The notes under the pieces: model-generated
What the model was told of the DNA's origin: nothing
The model's input: the letters and a program-made list of their open reading frames with translations, nothing else
The model's database searches: none
Made by a program: the position numbers and the translations under genes
NCBI RefSeq assembly: GCF_017309385.1
Contig: NZ_JAFJMJ010000002.1
Span: forward strand, 1,984,001 to 2,048,000
From: Amycolatopsis sp. 195334CR
GTDB taxonomy: Bacteria; Actinomycetota; Actinomycetes; Mycobacteriales; Pseudonocardiaceae
DNA length: 64,000 nucleotides
Reading direction: 5' to 3'
Part shown: positions 28,228-36,375 of the stretch, one piece after another
Layout of the letters: every line of letters starts with the position of its first letter
Numbering within the stretch: the first letter of the stretch is position 1

Positions 28228-29624
28228 GCACGGTGAAGCCCGAGGTCGGCGCCGCGCTGTGGCGGACGGCCTTTGTGCTGGTGCTGGGCACGTTCATGGC
28301 GACGCTGGACAGCACCATCGTCTCGGTCGGCGTGTCCACGCTGGCCGAGGAGTTCGGTGCGCCGGTCACCGGGATCCAGTGGGTGAGCACGGCGTACCTG
28401 CTCGCGGTGGTCGCCGCCGTGCCCGCGTCGGGCTGGCTGGCGGACCGGTTCGGCGGGCGCCGGGTCTGGCTGCTAGCGGTGGCCGGGTTCCTGCTCGGGT
28501 CGCTGCTGTGCGCGCTGGCCTGGTCGTTGCCGAGCCTGATCGTGTTCCGCGTGCTCCAGGGCCTGGCCGGCGGGCTGCTGCCGCCGACCGGGCAGGCGCT
28601 GCTGGCCCGTGCCGCCGGGCGCGACCGGATCGGCCGGGTGATCAGCATCGTCGGGGTGGTGCCGCTGCTGTCGCCGGTGCTCGGGCCGCTGCTCGGCGGG
28701 TCGATCCTCGGTGTCGCGGACTGGCCGTGGCTGTTCTACGTCAACCTGCCCGTCGGCGTGGTGGCGATCGTGCTGGCGCGGCGCTTCGTGCCGGTGGTCC
28801 CGCCCGCCGACGAGCGGTCGCCGTTCGACTTCCGCGGGGCCGCGCTGCTGTCGCCGGGGCTGGCCGTGCTGGTGTTCGGCCTGACCGGGATCGGCCACGA
28901 GCAGGCGGTACCGCTGTGGGTGGCGGTGCTCGCCGTGGTGCTCGGCGCGCTGATGCTGGCCGGGTTCGTGCTGCACGGACTGCGGACCAGCCGCGTGCCG
29001 CTGATCGACCCGCGCCTGTTCGCGCGGCCACCGTTCGGGGTCGCGGCGCTGGCGCTGGTGGTGCTCGGCGCGTCGGTGTTCGGCACGATGTTCCTGCTGC
29101 CCCTGTACCTGCAGACCGGGGAGAACCTGTCCGCGTGGGAGACCGGGCTGCTGCTCGCGCCGCAGGGCGCGGGGGCGCTGGCCGGGTCGTTCCTGGTGAA
29201 CCGGCTGGTCGATTCGGTCGGCGCGCGGACACTGGTGCTGACCGGGATCGGGCTCGTCGCGGCGGGCACGGTCGCCTTCACCCAGCTCGGGCCGGGCCTG
29301 CCGGACGCGGTGATCGCGGTTTCCCTGCTGGTACGCGGATTCGGCGCGGCGATGATCGGCGCGCCGGTGATGACCATCGTCTACCGCCGCATCGCCCCGG
29401 CGCGGCTGCCCCGCGCGGCCGGGGCGCTCAACCTGCTCAACACCGTCGGCGGTTCGGTCGGGACTGCGGCGCTGGCCGTGGTGCTCCAGCAGCGCCTGGC
29501 CGCGCGCGGGACCGACCTGCCGTCGGCCTTCGCCGACACCTTCTGGTGGGTGCTCGGCCTGGCGCTGGTCGCCGCGGCCGGCGCGTTCCGCCTTCCCCGA
29601 GAGAGGGACACCCCGGATGCCTGA
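28224..29624 (+). CDS. MFS transporter, DHA2 (EmrB/QacA) type, likely siderophore exporter
   Basis: A 466-aa drug:proton antiporter of the 14-helix DHA2 family. Seen: [20 protein letters not shown] in helix 1, [28 protein letters not shown] covering helix 2 and the motif-A loop, and [18 protein letters not shown] of motif C type. GTG 28224 overlaps the NRPS stop, and its last bases overlap the DAHP synthase start. Export of the finished siderophore is inferred from position; the fold itself is clear. Confidence 0.93.
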
Positions 29625-30609
29625 CACCCTGCCCACTCCCGCCGAGGTCACCGGCACGCGGCCGCAGGCCGTGGACCGCCACCGCGGCACGATCGACGCC
29701 GTGCTCGCCCGGCGCGACCGGCGGTTGCTGGTGATCGCCGGGCCGTGCTCGGTGCACGACCCGGCGGCCGCGCTGGACTACGCGGGCCTGCTCGCCGGTG
29801 CCGCCGAACGGTACGCCGACGACCTCGTCGTGGTGTTGCGCGCGTACCTGGAGAAACCGCGGACGGTCGCGGGCTGGACCGGGCTGCTGCCGGACCCGAC
29901 GCTGGACGGCAAGGGCGACATCGCCACCGGGATCCGGCAGGGGCGGTCATTCCTGCTCGACGCGGCGGCGACCGGGTTGCCGCTGGCGTACGAGTTCGTC
30001 GACCCGATGCTGGCGCACTACGTGGCCGATCTGGTCAGCTGGGCCGCGGTCGGCGCGCGCACGGTGGCCAGCCAGCCGCACCGGCACCTGGCGTCGTGGC
30101 TGCCGATGCCGGTGGGCATGAAGAACTGCGTGTCGGGTCGTTTGGACACCGCCGTGCAGGCGATCCGCGCGGCCGGGCTGCCGCACACCTTCCCCGGCGT
30201 GGCCGCGGACGGGCGGCTGACCACCTTGCGCAGCGCCGGGAATCCCGCCGCGCACCTGGTTTTGCGAGGTGGCGCGACCCCGAACTACGACGCGGCGAGC
30301 GTGGCCGCCGCACTGGCCACCCTGCGGGAGGCGGGCCTGCCCCCACGCTTGGTGGTCGACGCCGCGCACGGGAACAGCGGCAAGGACCACAACCGGCAAC
30401 CCGTCGTGCTCGCGGACCTGGCCGCGCAGATCGCCGGTGGTAATACCGCGGTGGCCGGGGTGATGCTCGAGTCGTACCTGGCGGACGGCAACCAGCCGCC
30501 TTCGGGGGAGCCGCGGCCGGACTTGAGCGTGACGGACCCCTGCCTGGGGTGGCGCCGTACTGAGCCGGTGCTGGAGCAACTCGCCTTGGCAGCCCGGCGG
30601 CGGGGCTAG
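29617..30609 (+). CDS. Class I 3-deoxy-7-phosphoheptulonate (DAHP) synthase
   Basis: Condenses phosphoenolpyruvate and erythrose-4-phosphate, the entry to the shikimate pathway, and so would supply chorismate for DhbC. The 330-aa enzyme is of the AroF/G/H type. Seen: IAGPCSVHDP, LRAYLEKPRTVAGW, LVLRGGATPNYDA, VVDAAHGNSGKDH and GVMLESYLADGNQ. Usual GARTTESQxHR and PVGFKNGTDG are changed to GARTVASQPHRH and PVGMKNCVSG. I recall that the griseobactin cluster of Streptomyces also includes a DAHP synthase (dhbG). It overlaps the exporter by 8 bp and closes the operon. Confidence 0.92.
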   Translation: MPDTLPTPAEVTGTRPQAVDRHRGTIDAVLARRDRRLLVIAGPCSVHDPAAALDYAGLLAGAAERYADDLVVVLRAYLEKPRTVAGWTGLLPDPTLDGKGDIATGIRQGRSFLLDAAATGLPLAYEFVDPMLAHYVADLVSWAAVGARTVASQPHRHLASWLPMPVGMKNCVSGRLDTAVQAIRAAGLPHTFPGVAADGRLTTLRSAGNPAAHLVLRGGATPNYDAASVAAALATLREAGLPPRLVVDAAHGNSGKDHNRQPVVLADLAAQIAGGNTAVAGVMLESYLADGNQPPSGEPRPDLSVTDPCLGWRRTEPVLEQLALAARRRG

Positions 30610-30633
30610 CTCCCTTCGGCCGACCCGCCTGTG

Positions 30634-30675
30634 CCGGCCCCCTACGGCCGGTCCGCTACCGCAGATCCGCTGCGG
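30634..30675 (+). terminator. Tandem hairpins after the siderophore operon
   Basis: CCGGCC-CCCTAC-GGCCGG (30634-30651) and CCGCAG-ATCCG-CTGCGG (30659-30675) lie 25-65 nt after the DAHP synthase stop. No T-run follows, which is common in GC-rich actinomycetes. They are a plausible end of the iron-regulated transcript. Confidence 0.5.
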
Positions 30676-30677
30676 AT

Positions 30678-30838
30678 GGCCTGCCACCGCTGCCCGGCGT
30701 CGCTGGCCCGCCACCGCTGGCCGGTGTCGCTGGCCCGCCACCACTTGCTCGCGTCTGTTGGCTCGCTGCCGCTAGGCCGGGATGGCCCGCGACCGCTGGC
30801 CTGCCACTGCTGGCCTGCGTCTGCTGGCCGCCACCGCT
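30678..30838. repeat. Degenerate 27-bp tandem repeat array
   Basis: Five to six imperfect copies of a unit that starts GGCCNGCCACCGCTG. Two clean adjacent 27-bp copies are at 30678-30704 and 30705-30731, and a 28-bp copy is at 30732-30759. More diverged copies with CTGGCC(T)GCCAC cores run to the tautomerase stop codon. An open frame across it encodes only repetitive Ala/Arg/His/Trp peptide, so it is called non-coding. Confidence 0.65.
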
Positions 30839-30850
30839 GATCCGCTACCG

Positions 30851-31234
30851 CTAGGTCGCGTACTGCGCTACACCGTTGCCCACCGACCAGTCGATGGGCG
30901 CGTTCTCGGTCAGTGCGACGAAGACGTTCCGCGGCTCGGTGCCCGCGTACTCCTGGGCGAGTTCGGCGATCCGGCGGTAGAGCGCCTTTTTCTGCTCCGG
31001 CGTGCGACCGGCGCGCAGGGTGATGGCGACGTAGACGATGCCCTCGTCGTGGGGCACGCCGAGGTAGTCGTCGTAGCGGAGGTCGCTCCTCGTGCCGTCG
31101 TGGCTGGTCAGGATCTGGAAGCGGTCGTCGGGTGGCACGTCGGCGGTTTCGCCGAGTGCCTCGTGCACGGCGCGGCCGAGCGCGTCGAGCTTCTGCGGGG
31201 AGGCGTTGAGCGCGTCAATTCTCACCAGGGGCAT
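30851..31234 (-). CDS. Tautomerase-superfamily protein
   Basis: A 127-aa tautomerase/MIF-like protein. ATG 31234 is chosen because it places Pro at position 2 (MPLVRIDAL), the catalytic N-terminal base of the superfamily after Met removal. Other supports are LGRAVHEALGETADVPPDDRFQIL and the second beta-alpha unit YVAITLRAGRTPEQKKALYRRIAELAQEY. The size fits the longer, fused-repeat-like members (about 125-130 aa) rather than 62-aa 4-oxalocrotonate tautomerase. A near-palindrome lies 9 nt upstream of the start. The substrate is unknown. Confidence 0.88.
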   Translation of the reverse strand: MPLVRIDALNASPQKLDALGRAVHEALGETADVPPDDRFQILTSHDGTRSDLRYDDYLGVPHDEGIVYVAITLRAGRTPEQKKALYRRIAELAQEYAGTEPRNVFVALTENAPIDWSVGNGVAQYAT

Positions 31235-31243
31235 GCCCGGACC

Positions 31244-31261
31244 GTACATACTAGTAGGTAC
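31244..31261. promoter_or_regulatory. 18-bp near-palindrome upstream of the tautomerase gene
   Basis: GTACATACTAGTAGGTAC is a near-perfect palindrome with one mismatched pair (16 of 18 bases symmetric), centred on CTAG. It lies 10 nt upstream of the tautomerase ATG and after the stop of the PH-domain gene. It looks like an operator overlapping the tautomerase promoter or leader. No regulator gene is adjacent. Confidence 0.45.
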
Positions 31262-31274
31262 AAAACACAAGGGG

Positions 31275-32081
31275 TCACCGATGCAGCCGCGCGAGCGACC
31301 GGTGGCGCGCGACGTACTCCTCGTATTCCTCCCGCCGCTTCTTGCGCGTCATCGAGAGTCCGTACGTGAAGCCCACGACCGGCGCGCCGATGAAGCAGAG
31401 CAAGGTCACGATCGTTTCGCGCATAGTCGGTTCCGCGGTCTCGAACCAGCCGTCGAATTCGTCGAGATCGGTGTAGATGTAGAGCGCGACGAACGTGAAG
31501 AGCGCGGCCATCCCGAAACCGGTGCCGAGACCGGTGGTGAACCGGACCGGCTCCGGGGCGTTCGGGTCCTGGGTCCGGTAGTGCTTGCCGACCGGGCGTT
31601 CGGCTTCCGGCAGCGTCACCGACTGGGTCCACTCCGGACCGCGACCGGCCAGCCACAACTTCTTCAGGTCGGCGAGCGCCCGTCGCGTCGGCGGGACGTG
31701 GTAGAGCGGGTGGCCACCTCCCGCCGAGTCGTAGGCGAGCACCGCCTTCGACGTCAACCGCAACCCCTGCACCTCGGACCAGGACAGGTCGACCGTGCGC
31801 ACCCGGACCGTCGTCAAGCCCTCCGCGTCGGCGGTGGTCCCGGCGACCAGCAAGCGCCAGACCAGACCACCGGCCGAACCCGTGGCGAGCACCGCCACCA
31901 CGAGCCAGGCCACCAGGTGGAACTCGGCCGCGACCACCACGATCGCCAAGATCACCAGCCCGATCCCCGCCCCCAGCAGGCCGAGCAGCCAGGTCTGCCC
32001 CGCCACCTCGCGCAGTACGGGCCGGAAGACGAGCTCCTCGTCCGGTTCCGCCTCCGAAATCACCACATATCGACGCGCCAT
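31275..32081 (-). CDS. Membrane protein with bacterial PH-like domain
   Basis: A 268-aa protein. Two N-terminal hydrophobic helices (about residues 30-75) are followed by a short strand-rich stretch (ADAEGLTTVRVRTVDLSWSEVQGLRL) typical of the small actinobacterial membrane-associated PH domain family (bPH_6). Two further hydrophobic segments come near residues 190-210 and 230-250, and a charged tail RKKRREEYEEYVARH ends it. ATG 32081 is chosen as the first start outside the amidase gene. Function unknown. It lies between the amidase and the tautomerase on the same strand. Confidence 0.75.
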   Translation of the reverse strand: MARRYVVISEAEPDEELVFRPVLREVAGQTWLLGLLGAGIGLVILAIVVVAAEFHLVAWLVVAVLATGSAGGLVWRLLVAGTTADAEGLTTVRVRTVDLSWSEVQGLRLTSKAVLAYDSAGGGHPLYHVPPTRRALADLKKLWLAGRGPEWTQSVTLPEAERPVGKHYRTQDPNAPEPVRFTTGLGTGFGMAALFTFVALYIYTDLDEFDGWFETAEPTMRETIVTLLCFIGAPVVGFTYGLSMTRKKRREEYEEYVARHRSLARLHR

Positions 32082-32133
32082 TCCCGCCCCCCAGGTCACC
32101 ACCGACGATACGGCGACCGCCGAAACCGCACCA

Positions 32134-33561
32134 TCACGATTCGGCCGGTACCTGGAAGCCGCCGGTGCTCGGGGCGAGCAGTTCGGCCAGGCGAAGCGGG
32201 GTGCGGTCCTCGAACGCCGGCCCGACGAGCTGCACGCCGACCGGCAAGCCCTCGGGGGACCGGCCCGCCGGGATGGCGGTGGCGGGCAGACCGGGCATGG
32301 TGGCCAGACCGGCCCAGACGAGCTGGTCGAAGTAGGGGTACTCGGTGCCGTCGATGTCGATGCGGCGTTCCATCGGATTCGGGTGGTGGTCGTGCGGAAA
32401 CGCGGGCGTCGGCGTGATCGGGCAGACCACGGCGTCGAATTGGGTGAACAATCGCCGCCAGGCGTGGCGGTGGAGTTCACGGCGGTTGTTTGCCTCGATC
32501 CAGTCGCGGTGGCTGAACCCCATGGCGCGCAACCGCACGCTGTCGAGACTTTCATCAGCCGCGCTGAACTCGGTGACGGGAAACCGCGCCACAGAGCCGG
32601 AAACCAACAGTTGCATGTAGACCGTCGCGGCTTCGGCCAGATCGGGCAACAAGGAACTGTGCCGTTCGACGCGGGCCCCACCGTCGGCGAGCGCGGCGGC
32701 CACCCTCTCCACGCCCGCGCGCACGGCGGATCCGGTCGGGATGAGCGGATGTTCGTCGAGCACCAGGACCCGGAAATCGCTGAGCCGCTCGTGGCGGGCG
32801 GGTGGCAGCGCGAGCCGCTGCGCTATGCCGGACGTCAATGGATCCGGTCCGGCCATGACGTCGAGCAGGAGTGTGAGGTCGCGGGCGGAGCGCGCCATCG
32901 GCCCGACGACGGCGAGGTCGAGGTCGATCGGCAAGGCCGGTTCGGGCGGTGCGACCATGCCGCGGGGGGCGGCGAGGCCGAGCGTCGGCTTGTGGGCGTA
33001 GACACCGCAGAAATGCGCGGGGGTGCGCAGCGAACCGGCGATGTCGGAACCGATGGACAGCGCGCCGAACCCGGCCGCCAGCGCCGCCGCGGACCCGCCG
33101 GACGACCCGCCCGCCGTACGGCCGTGCTCCCACGGATTGCTCGTGGTGCCGTAGATCTCGTTGAAGCTCTGGATGTCCTGCAGTCCTAAGGGGACATTGG
33201 TCTTGCCGAGCACGACCGCGCCCGCGTCCTTGAGCCGGGTCACCTGGACCGCGTCCTCGACCGGCACGAAATCCCGATGCGGCGGCATGCCCCAGGTCGT
33301 GGGCAACCCGGCGATGTTGTACGACTCCTTGACCGTCACGGGAACCCCGAGCAACGGCCGGTCGTCCCCGCGCGCCCGTGCCCGATCGGCGCGGGCCGCG
33401 GCGGCCCGTGCCCGGTCGAAGTCCGGAACGCAGATCGCGTTGATCACCTCGTCGTCGCGTTCGATGCGGGCGATCGCCTCGTCGGTCAGTTCTGCCGACG
33501 TCACCATCCCGCCCCGCAACGCGTCGATGAGTTCTTCGGCCGTGTGAAAGCTCCACTCCAT
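32134..33561 (-). CDS. Amidase-signature-family amidase
   Basis: A 475-aa amidase of the Ser-cis-Ser-Lys family (GatA/AmdA-like). Seen: the catalytic Lys in GVPVTVKESYNI, the Gly/Ser-rich signature TAGGSSGGSAAALAAGF with the cis-Ser, and SIGSDIAGSLRTPAHFCGVYAHKPT carrying the nucleophilic Ser. No gatB/gatC neighbours, so a catabolic or detoxifying amidase rather than the tRNA amidotransferase is likely. ATG 33561 (MEWSFHTAEEL) fits the family. It is unrelated in sequence to AmiE at 5363. Confidence 0.92.
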   Translation of the reverse strand: MEWSFHTAEELIDALRGGMVTSAELTDEAIARIERDDEVINAICVPDFDRARAAAARADRARARGDDRPLLGVPVTVKESYNIAGLPTTWGMPPHRDFVPVEDAVQVTRLKDAGAVVLGKTNVPLGLQDIQSFNEIYGTTSNPWEHGRTAGGSSGGSAAALAAGFGALSIGSDIAGSLRTPAHFCGVYAHKPTLGLAAPRGMVAPPEPALPIDLDLAVVGPMARSARDLTLLLDVMAGPDPLTSGIAQRLALPPARHERLSDFRVLVLDEHPLIPTGSAVRAGVERVAAALADGGARVERHSSLLPDLAEAATVYMQLLVSGSVARFPVTEFSAADESLDSVRLRAMGFSHRDWIEANNRRELHRHAWRRLFTQFDAVVCPITPTPAFPHDHHPNPMERRIDIDGTEYPYFDQLVWAGLATMPGLPATAIPAGRSPEGLPVGVQLVGPAFEDRTPLRLAELLAPSTGGFQVPAES

Positions 33562-33650
33562 GAATCCGAAGCTATCCGGCCGCCGCTGAGGCCACGAAAT
33601 TCTTCTTCGCGCAATAGGGAAGCCGACGACAACGGGGTCGACTGTCGAAG

Positions 33651-33670
33651 CCAACCAGGAGATCGGTTGG
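33651..33670. promoter_or_regulatory. Inverted repeat upstream of the amidase gene
   Basis: CCAACC-AGGAGATC-GGTTGG has perfect 6-bp arms. It lies 90 nt upstream of the amidase start and 136 nt after the ureohydrolase stop, both minus strand. It could be an operator for the amidase or a weak terminator for the upstream gene. The rest of the 33562-33805 gap holds nothing else I can support, apart from a short open frame ending at 33782 that may be a gene remnant. Confidence 0.3.
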
Positions 33671-33805
33671 TTGAACGCTCGTAGCCGCGACATCCCCGGA
33701 CCGAGCGCCGAGCGGCGACTGGTTCATGGAACTGGTCGGTCGCGCGATCAACGGCGTCGAGCTGCCCGACTACGCTGTCTGATTTGGACGGTCAGCCGCG
33801 ACGAG

Positions 33806-34600
33806 CTAGGGCCAGGTCAGGGACGCGCCGAGCGCCGCGGTGAGGCGGGTGATGGCCTGGCGGCTGGTGGCGTCGGCGGCGTGTTCGGGGAGCCAGGCGC
33901 AGGCCAGGCAGGCGGCGGCGAGCCGGGCGGTGGCGCGGGCGGCGGCCAGGCATTCCTCGATCTGGGCGAGGGAGGGGCCGGGGCCGGCGGGGAAGCGCGC
34001 CCCGGGCACCTGGGCGCCGTCGATCACGTCGATGTCGAGGTGGAGGTAGACGGGGACGGGGCCGAGCCGTTCGAGCGCCGAGGTGACGGCGGCGGGTTCG
34101 GCGGGGATGCGGTGGACTTCGCTGGTGGTGAGGGCGTCGTGCTCGGCGGGGTCGAGGTCGCGCGCGTCGGCGAGCACGATGCTGGTGTCGGGGACGGGGC
34201 GCAGGCCGAGCGTGTCGTCGAACAGATCAGGGGTGCGGCCGGTCAGCGTGGCCAGCGCCATGCCGGCGAGATAACCGCTGGTCGAGATGGCGGGGGTGTT
34301 GAAGTCGCCGTGGGCGTCGAACCAGAGCACGGCCAGGTCGGGGTGGTGTTGCTGTTGTGCGGCCAGCACCGCGCGGGCGGTGGAGCAGTCGCCGGAGAGC
34401 ACCAGGGGCCGGGTTTTCCGCGCCACCGCGTCGGTCGCGGCTCGGTGCAGGACGCTCATCCGGGCGGGGACCGGGCCGTCGGGGAGGGCCGGGCGCGCCA
34501 CCACGGTCGCGGCGGCGGGGACGGGGAAGTCCGGGATGTGCTCGTCGAGGTGCCAGGGCGCGACGAGCAGGTCCCACGGGTCGGCGGTGCTGTCAGCCAC
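33806..34600 (-). CDS. Ureohydrolase (arginase/agmatinase)-family protein
   Basis: A 264-aa arginase-fold protein. Metal-site motifs: WFDAHGDFNTP (canonical DAHGDxN) and LHLDIDVIDG (canonical DxDxxD). The first motif, normally GGDHS, reads SGDCS, so the His metal ligand is replaced by Cys; this makes classical Mn2+-dependent arginase activity uncertain. GTG 34600 overlaps the stop of the upstream GntR gene by 8 bp, so the two are translationally coupled. The substrate may be a guanidino compound, but this is inferred from the fold only. Confidence 0.82.
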   Translation of the reverse strand: MADSTADPWDLLVAPWHLDEHIPDFPVPAAATVVARPALPDGPVPARMSVLHRAATDAVARKTRPLVLSGDCSTARAVLAAQQQHHPDLAVLWFDAHGDFNTPAISTSGYLAGMALATLTGRTPDLFDDTLGLRPVPDTSIVLADARDLDPAEHDALTTSEVHRIPAEPAAVTSALERLGPVPVYLHLDIDVIDGAQVPGARFPAGPGPSLAQIEECLAAARATARLAAACLACAWLPEHAADATSRQAITRLTAALGASLTWP

Positions 34601-35297
34601 GTGGTGTCTCCCTTTTGTTGTGGGCGAGCAGGTCGAGTAGCCGTCGGAGTTCGGTGGCGCCGGCTTGCAGGTGTGCGGTGAGTTCGGTTCTGGCTTGTTC
34701 CGGGGTGCCGTGCAGTGCGTCGAGCAGCTGGCGGTGGTCGTCCGCGGTGCGGCCGAGTTCGCGGCGGGAACGCTCGGCCAGCGCGAGGGCGAGGCGCTGT
34801 TCTTGTTGGAGTTGCTGGTGAATGCGGCGCAGCCGGGGGCTGCCGGTGGCCGAGACGAGGGTGGTGTGGAAGAGCCGGTCGCCGTCGAGCACTGCGGCGG
34901 TGTCGCCGCGGTCGAATGCGCCTTCGATCTGGTCGACCACTTCGGCGAGGTGCTGGTAGATCAGCGGGTCGCGGTGCTCGGTGAGGGCGTCAGCCGCGGC
35001 TAGTTCCACTGCGGCGCGGGCCGCGTAGATGTCGACGACGTCCGGCCCCGTGACATCGGCGACGACGATGCCGCGGTTCATCTGGTAGCGGACCAGGCTC
35101 TCGCTTTCCAGGGTGCGGGCGGCCTCGCGCAAGGTGCTGCGGGAAATGCCGAGCTCAGCGGCGAGGGCGGCCTCGCGCAGGGGAGTGCCGGGTGGCAGGC
35201 GGCCGGTCAGGATGGCCTGGCGGATCGCTTCGGTGGCCTGCTCGGTGGTGCTCTGCCGGTGGATGCTCGCACCGAGGCCACGGATCGGGTTCGTCAT
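34593..35297 (-). CDS. GntR-family regulator (FadR/FCD subfamily)
   Basis: A 234-aa regulator. The N-terminal winged helix-turn-helix has AIRQAILTGRLPPGTPLREAALAAELGISRSTLREAARTLE. The C-terminal all-helical FCD ligand domain follows (about residues 85-225) with DRLFHTTLV and DDHRQLLDAL carrying the metal/ligand residues of the family. ATG 35297 is preceded by GAGGAGG. It is co-transcribed with the ureohydrolase. An inverted repeat 40-60 nt upstream of the start is a likely autoregulatory site. Confidence 0.9.
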   Translation of the reverse strand: MTNPIRGLGASIHRQSTTEQATEAIRQAILTGRLPPGTPLREAALAAELGISRSTLREAARTLESESLVRYQMNRGIVVADVTGPDVVDIYAARAAVELAAADALTEHRDPLIYQHLAEVVDQIEGAFDRGDTAAVLDGDRLFHTTLVSATGSPRLRRIHQQLQQEQRLALALAERSRRELGRTADDHRQLLDALHGTPEQARTELTAHLQAGATELRRLLDLLAHNKRETPRG

Positions 35298-35335
35298 GGC
35301 CTCCTCTGGGGGATCCGATGCCTGCGGAGACCAAG

Positions 35336-35354
35336 TTGCCCTATTGTCGGGCAA
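35336..35354. promoter_or_regulatory. Inverted repeat upstream of the GntR gene
   Basis: TTGCCC-TATTGTC-GGGCAA has perfect 6-bp arms and lies between the GntR start (35297, minus) and the divergent small ORF (35394, plus). Position and symmetry fit a GntR autoregulatory operator. Confidence 0.45.
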
Positions 35355-35393
35355 TCTGGCAAGGAACCGGGCAGTCGGCGATAAGGTGGGCTT

Positions 35394-35780
35394 GTGGCAT
35401 CGGACGACATCGACTGGGGCGGACGGCGCGAGGGCGAGCCGACCAGTGCCGAACTCGCCTTCGCGAGCTCGCTGAACGTGCTGGTCCCGGGGTTGGATTA
35501 CTGGCTGCACGCCGATGCCGACGGCACGCCCTGGCTGCTGGTTTCCCTGGATCTTGTTGAAGGGCAGTCCATTCGCGACACCTTGCGTCTCGATTTCGAC
35601 GACGACGGCATCCGCGGCGGGTGCAGTCCGTCCTGCCTCAACTGGGACGACGGGGTCAGGGCCGAGGAGGCGTCGATCGACCTCTCCGGCCCCGACGGCC
35701 TGGTGGTCCCGGCGAACGGCGCGTCGAGCGAGGACCTGGCGCGCCGCGTCGCCGAGTGGTTCACCACGGTGAGGCGCTAG
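35394..35780 (+). CDS. Hypothetical protein, 128 aa
   Basis: Not recognised. A small acidic soluble protein (GTG start, MASDDIDWGGRREGE) with a strand-rich core GLDYWLHADADGTPWLLVSLDL and an acidic DFDDDGIRGG stretch. Two Cys lie in GGCSPSCLNWDDG. The C-terminal helix is SEDLARRVAEWFTTV. No signal peptide or membrane helix. Codon use fits the genome. It is divergent from the GntR gene; a role as immunity-like or stress protein cannot be judged. Confidence 0.7.
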   Translation: MASDDIDWGGRREGEPTSAELAFASSLNVLVPGLDYWLHADADGTPWLLVSLDLVEGQSIRDTLRLDFDDDGIRGGCSPSCLNWDDGVRAEEASIDLSGPDGLVVPANGASSEDLARRVAEWFTTVRR

Positions 35781-35877
35781 CGGCAGGGCGACCACAGCGA
35801 TTCGTGAGAGATGAGCGGACGTGCTTGTGGTGCGCCAGAGGGCGGGCCCCGGAGCGGGCCGGCCGCGGAGAATCGCG

Positions 35878-36255
35878 TCAGCTTGTCGGTTCGGACTGCC
35901 AGGCGGTGAAGTGGTCGGTGGAATCGCCCTTGGTGTCGTAGCCGCGGTAGTAGGCGGTGGTGTTCGGGTTGAGGCAGTAGTCCCTCACGAAGATCTTGTC
36001 GCCATCGCGGACGAAGCAGACGTGCACATAACTGTTGTTCGACACCTCGTTGCCGCTGCAGCCGTGGCTGTCGGCCTGGATGGCGAAGTCGAGCGCCGCG
36101 ACTTCGGTGGCGCTGGCCGGCTGGGCGATCTGGACGACGGCACGGATGCCGGTGCTCGCGCCCGGTGCTTCCTCGGCGATCACCGGTGACGCGAGCGCCA
36201 GCGCCGCCGCCCCCACCGCACCCGCGGCCACCATCGCCCGAATTCTGTTTCTCAT
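35878..36255 (-). CDS. Small secreted protein, 125 aa
   Basis: A 125-aa protein with an N-terminal Sec signal: MRNRIRAM, a hydrophobic Ala/Val core and a cleavage-like ASPVIA-EEA near residue 27. The mature part is about 98 aa with three Cys (GCSGN, HVCFV, DYCLN) and aromatic strands, ending FTAWQSEPTS. AGGGGA precedes the ATG. Not recognised as a known family. It is divergent from the type VII cassette, and the shared 185-bp gap holds a LacI-type half palindrome and an inverted repeat. Confidence 0.75.
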   Translation of the reverse strand: MRNRIRAMVAAGAVGAAALALASPVIAEEAPGASTGIRAVVQIAQPASATEVAALDFAIQADSHGCSGNEVSNNSYVHVCFVRDGDKIFVRDYCLNPNTTAYYRGYDTKGDSTDHFTAWQSEPTS

Positions 36256-36327
36256 CAGGGTTCCCCTCGATCGATACGGCCGTCGCGTTTCGAGTCGACC
36301 ACGTGTTTCCGGGGCCCTGCACGGAAA

Positions 36328-36339
36328 GTAAGCGCTTTC
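36328..36339. promoter_or_regulatory. LacI-type operator-like site
   Basis: GTAAGCGCTTTC contains the 8-bp palindrome AAGCGCTT with an outer G/C pair, the centre pattern of LacI-family operators such as GAAAGCGCTTTC. It lies between the divergent secreted-protein gene and the YbaB-like gene. No LacI gene is in the window, so a regulator would act in trans. Confidence 0.35.
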
Positions 36340-36375
36340 ACTCGAAAGCTGGCCCCGCGGACAGCAAACCGGATA

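Noticed and set aside
30678..30838. Possible CRISPR array
   Set aside because: Units are contiguous and degenerate with no unique spacers of constant length, and there are no cas genes in the window.
30631..30840. Short plus-strand frame over the repeat array
   Set aside because: The peptide merely mirrors the 27-bp repeats (Ala/Arg/His/Trp runs) and lacks a ribosome site.
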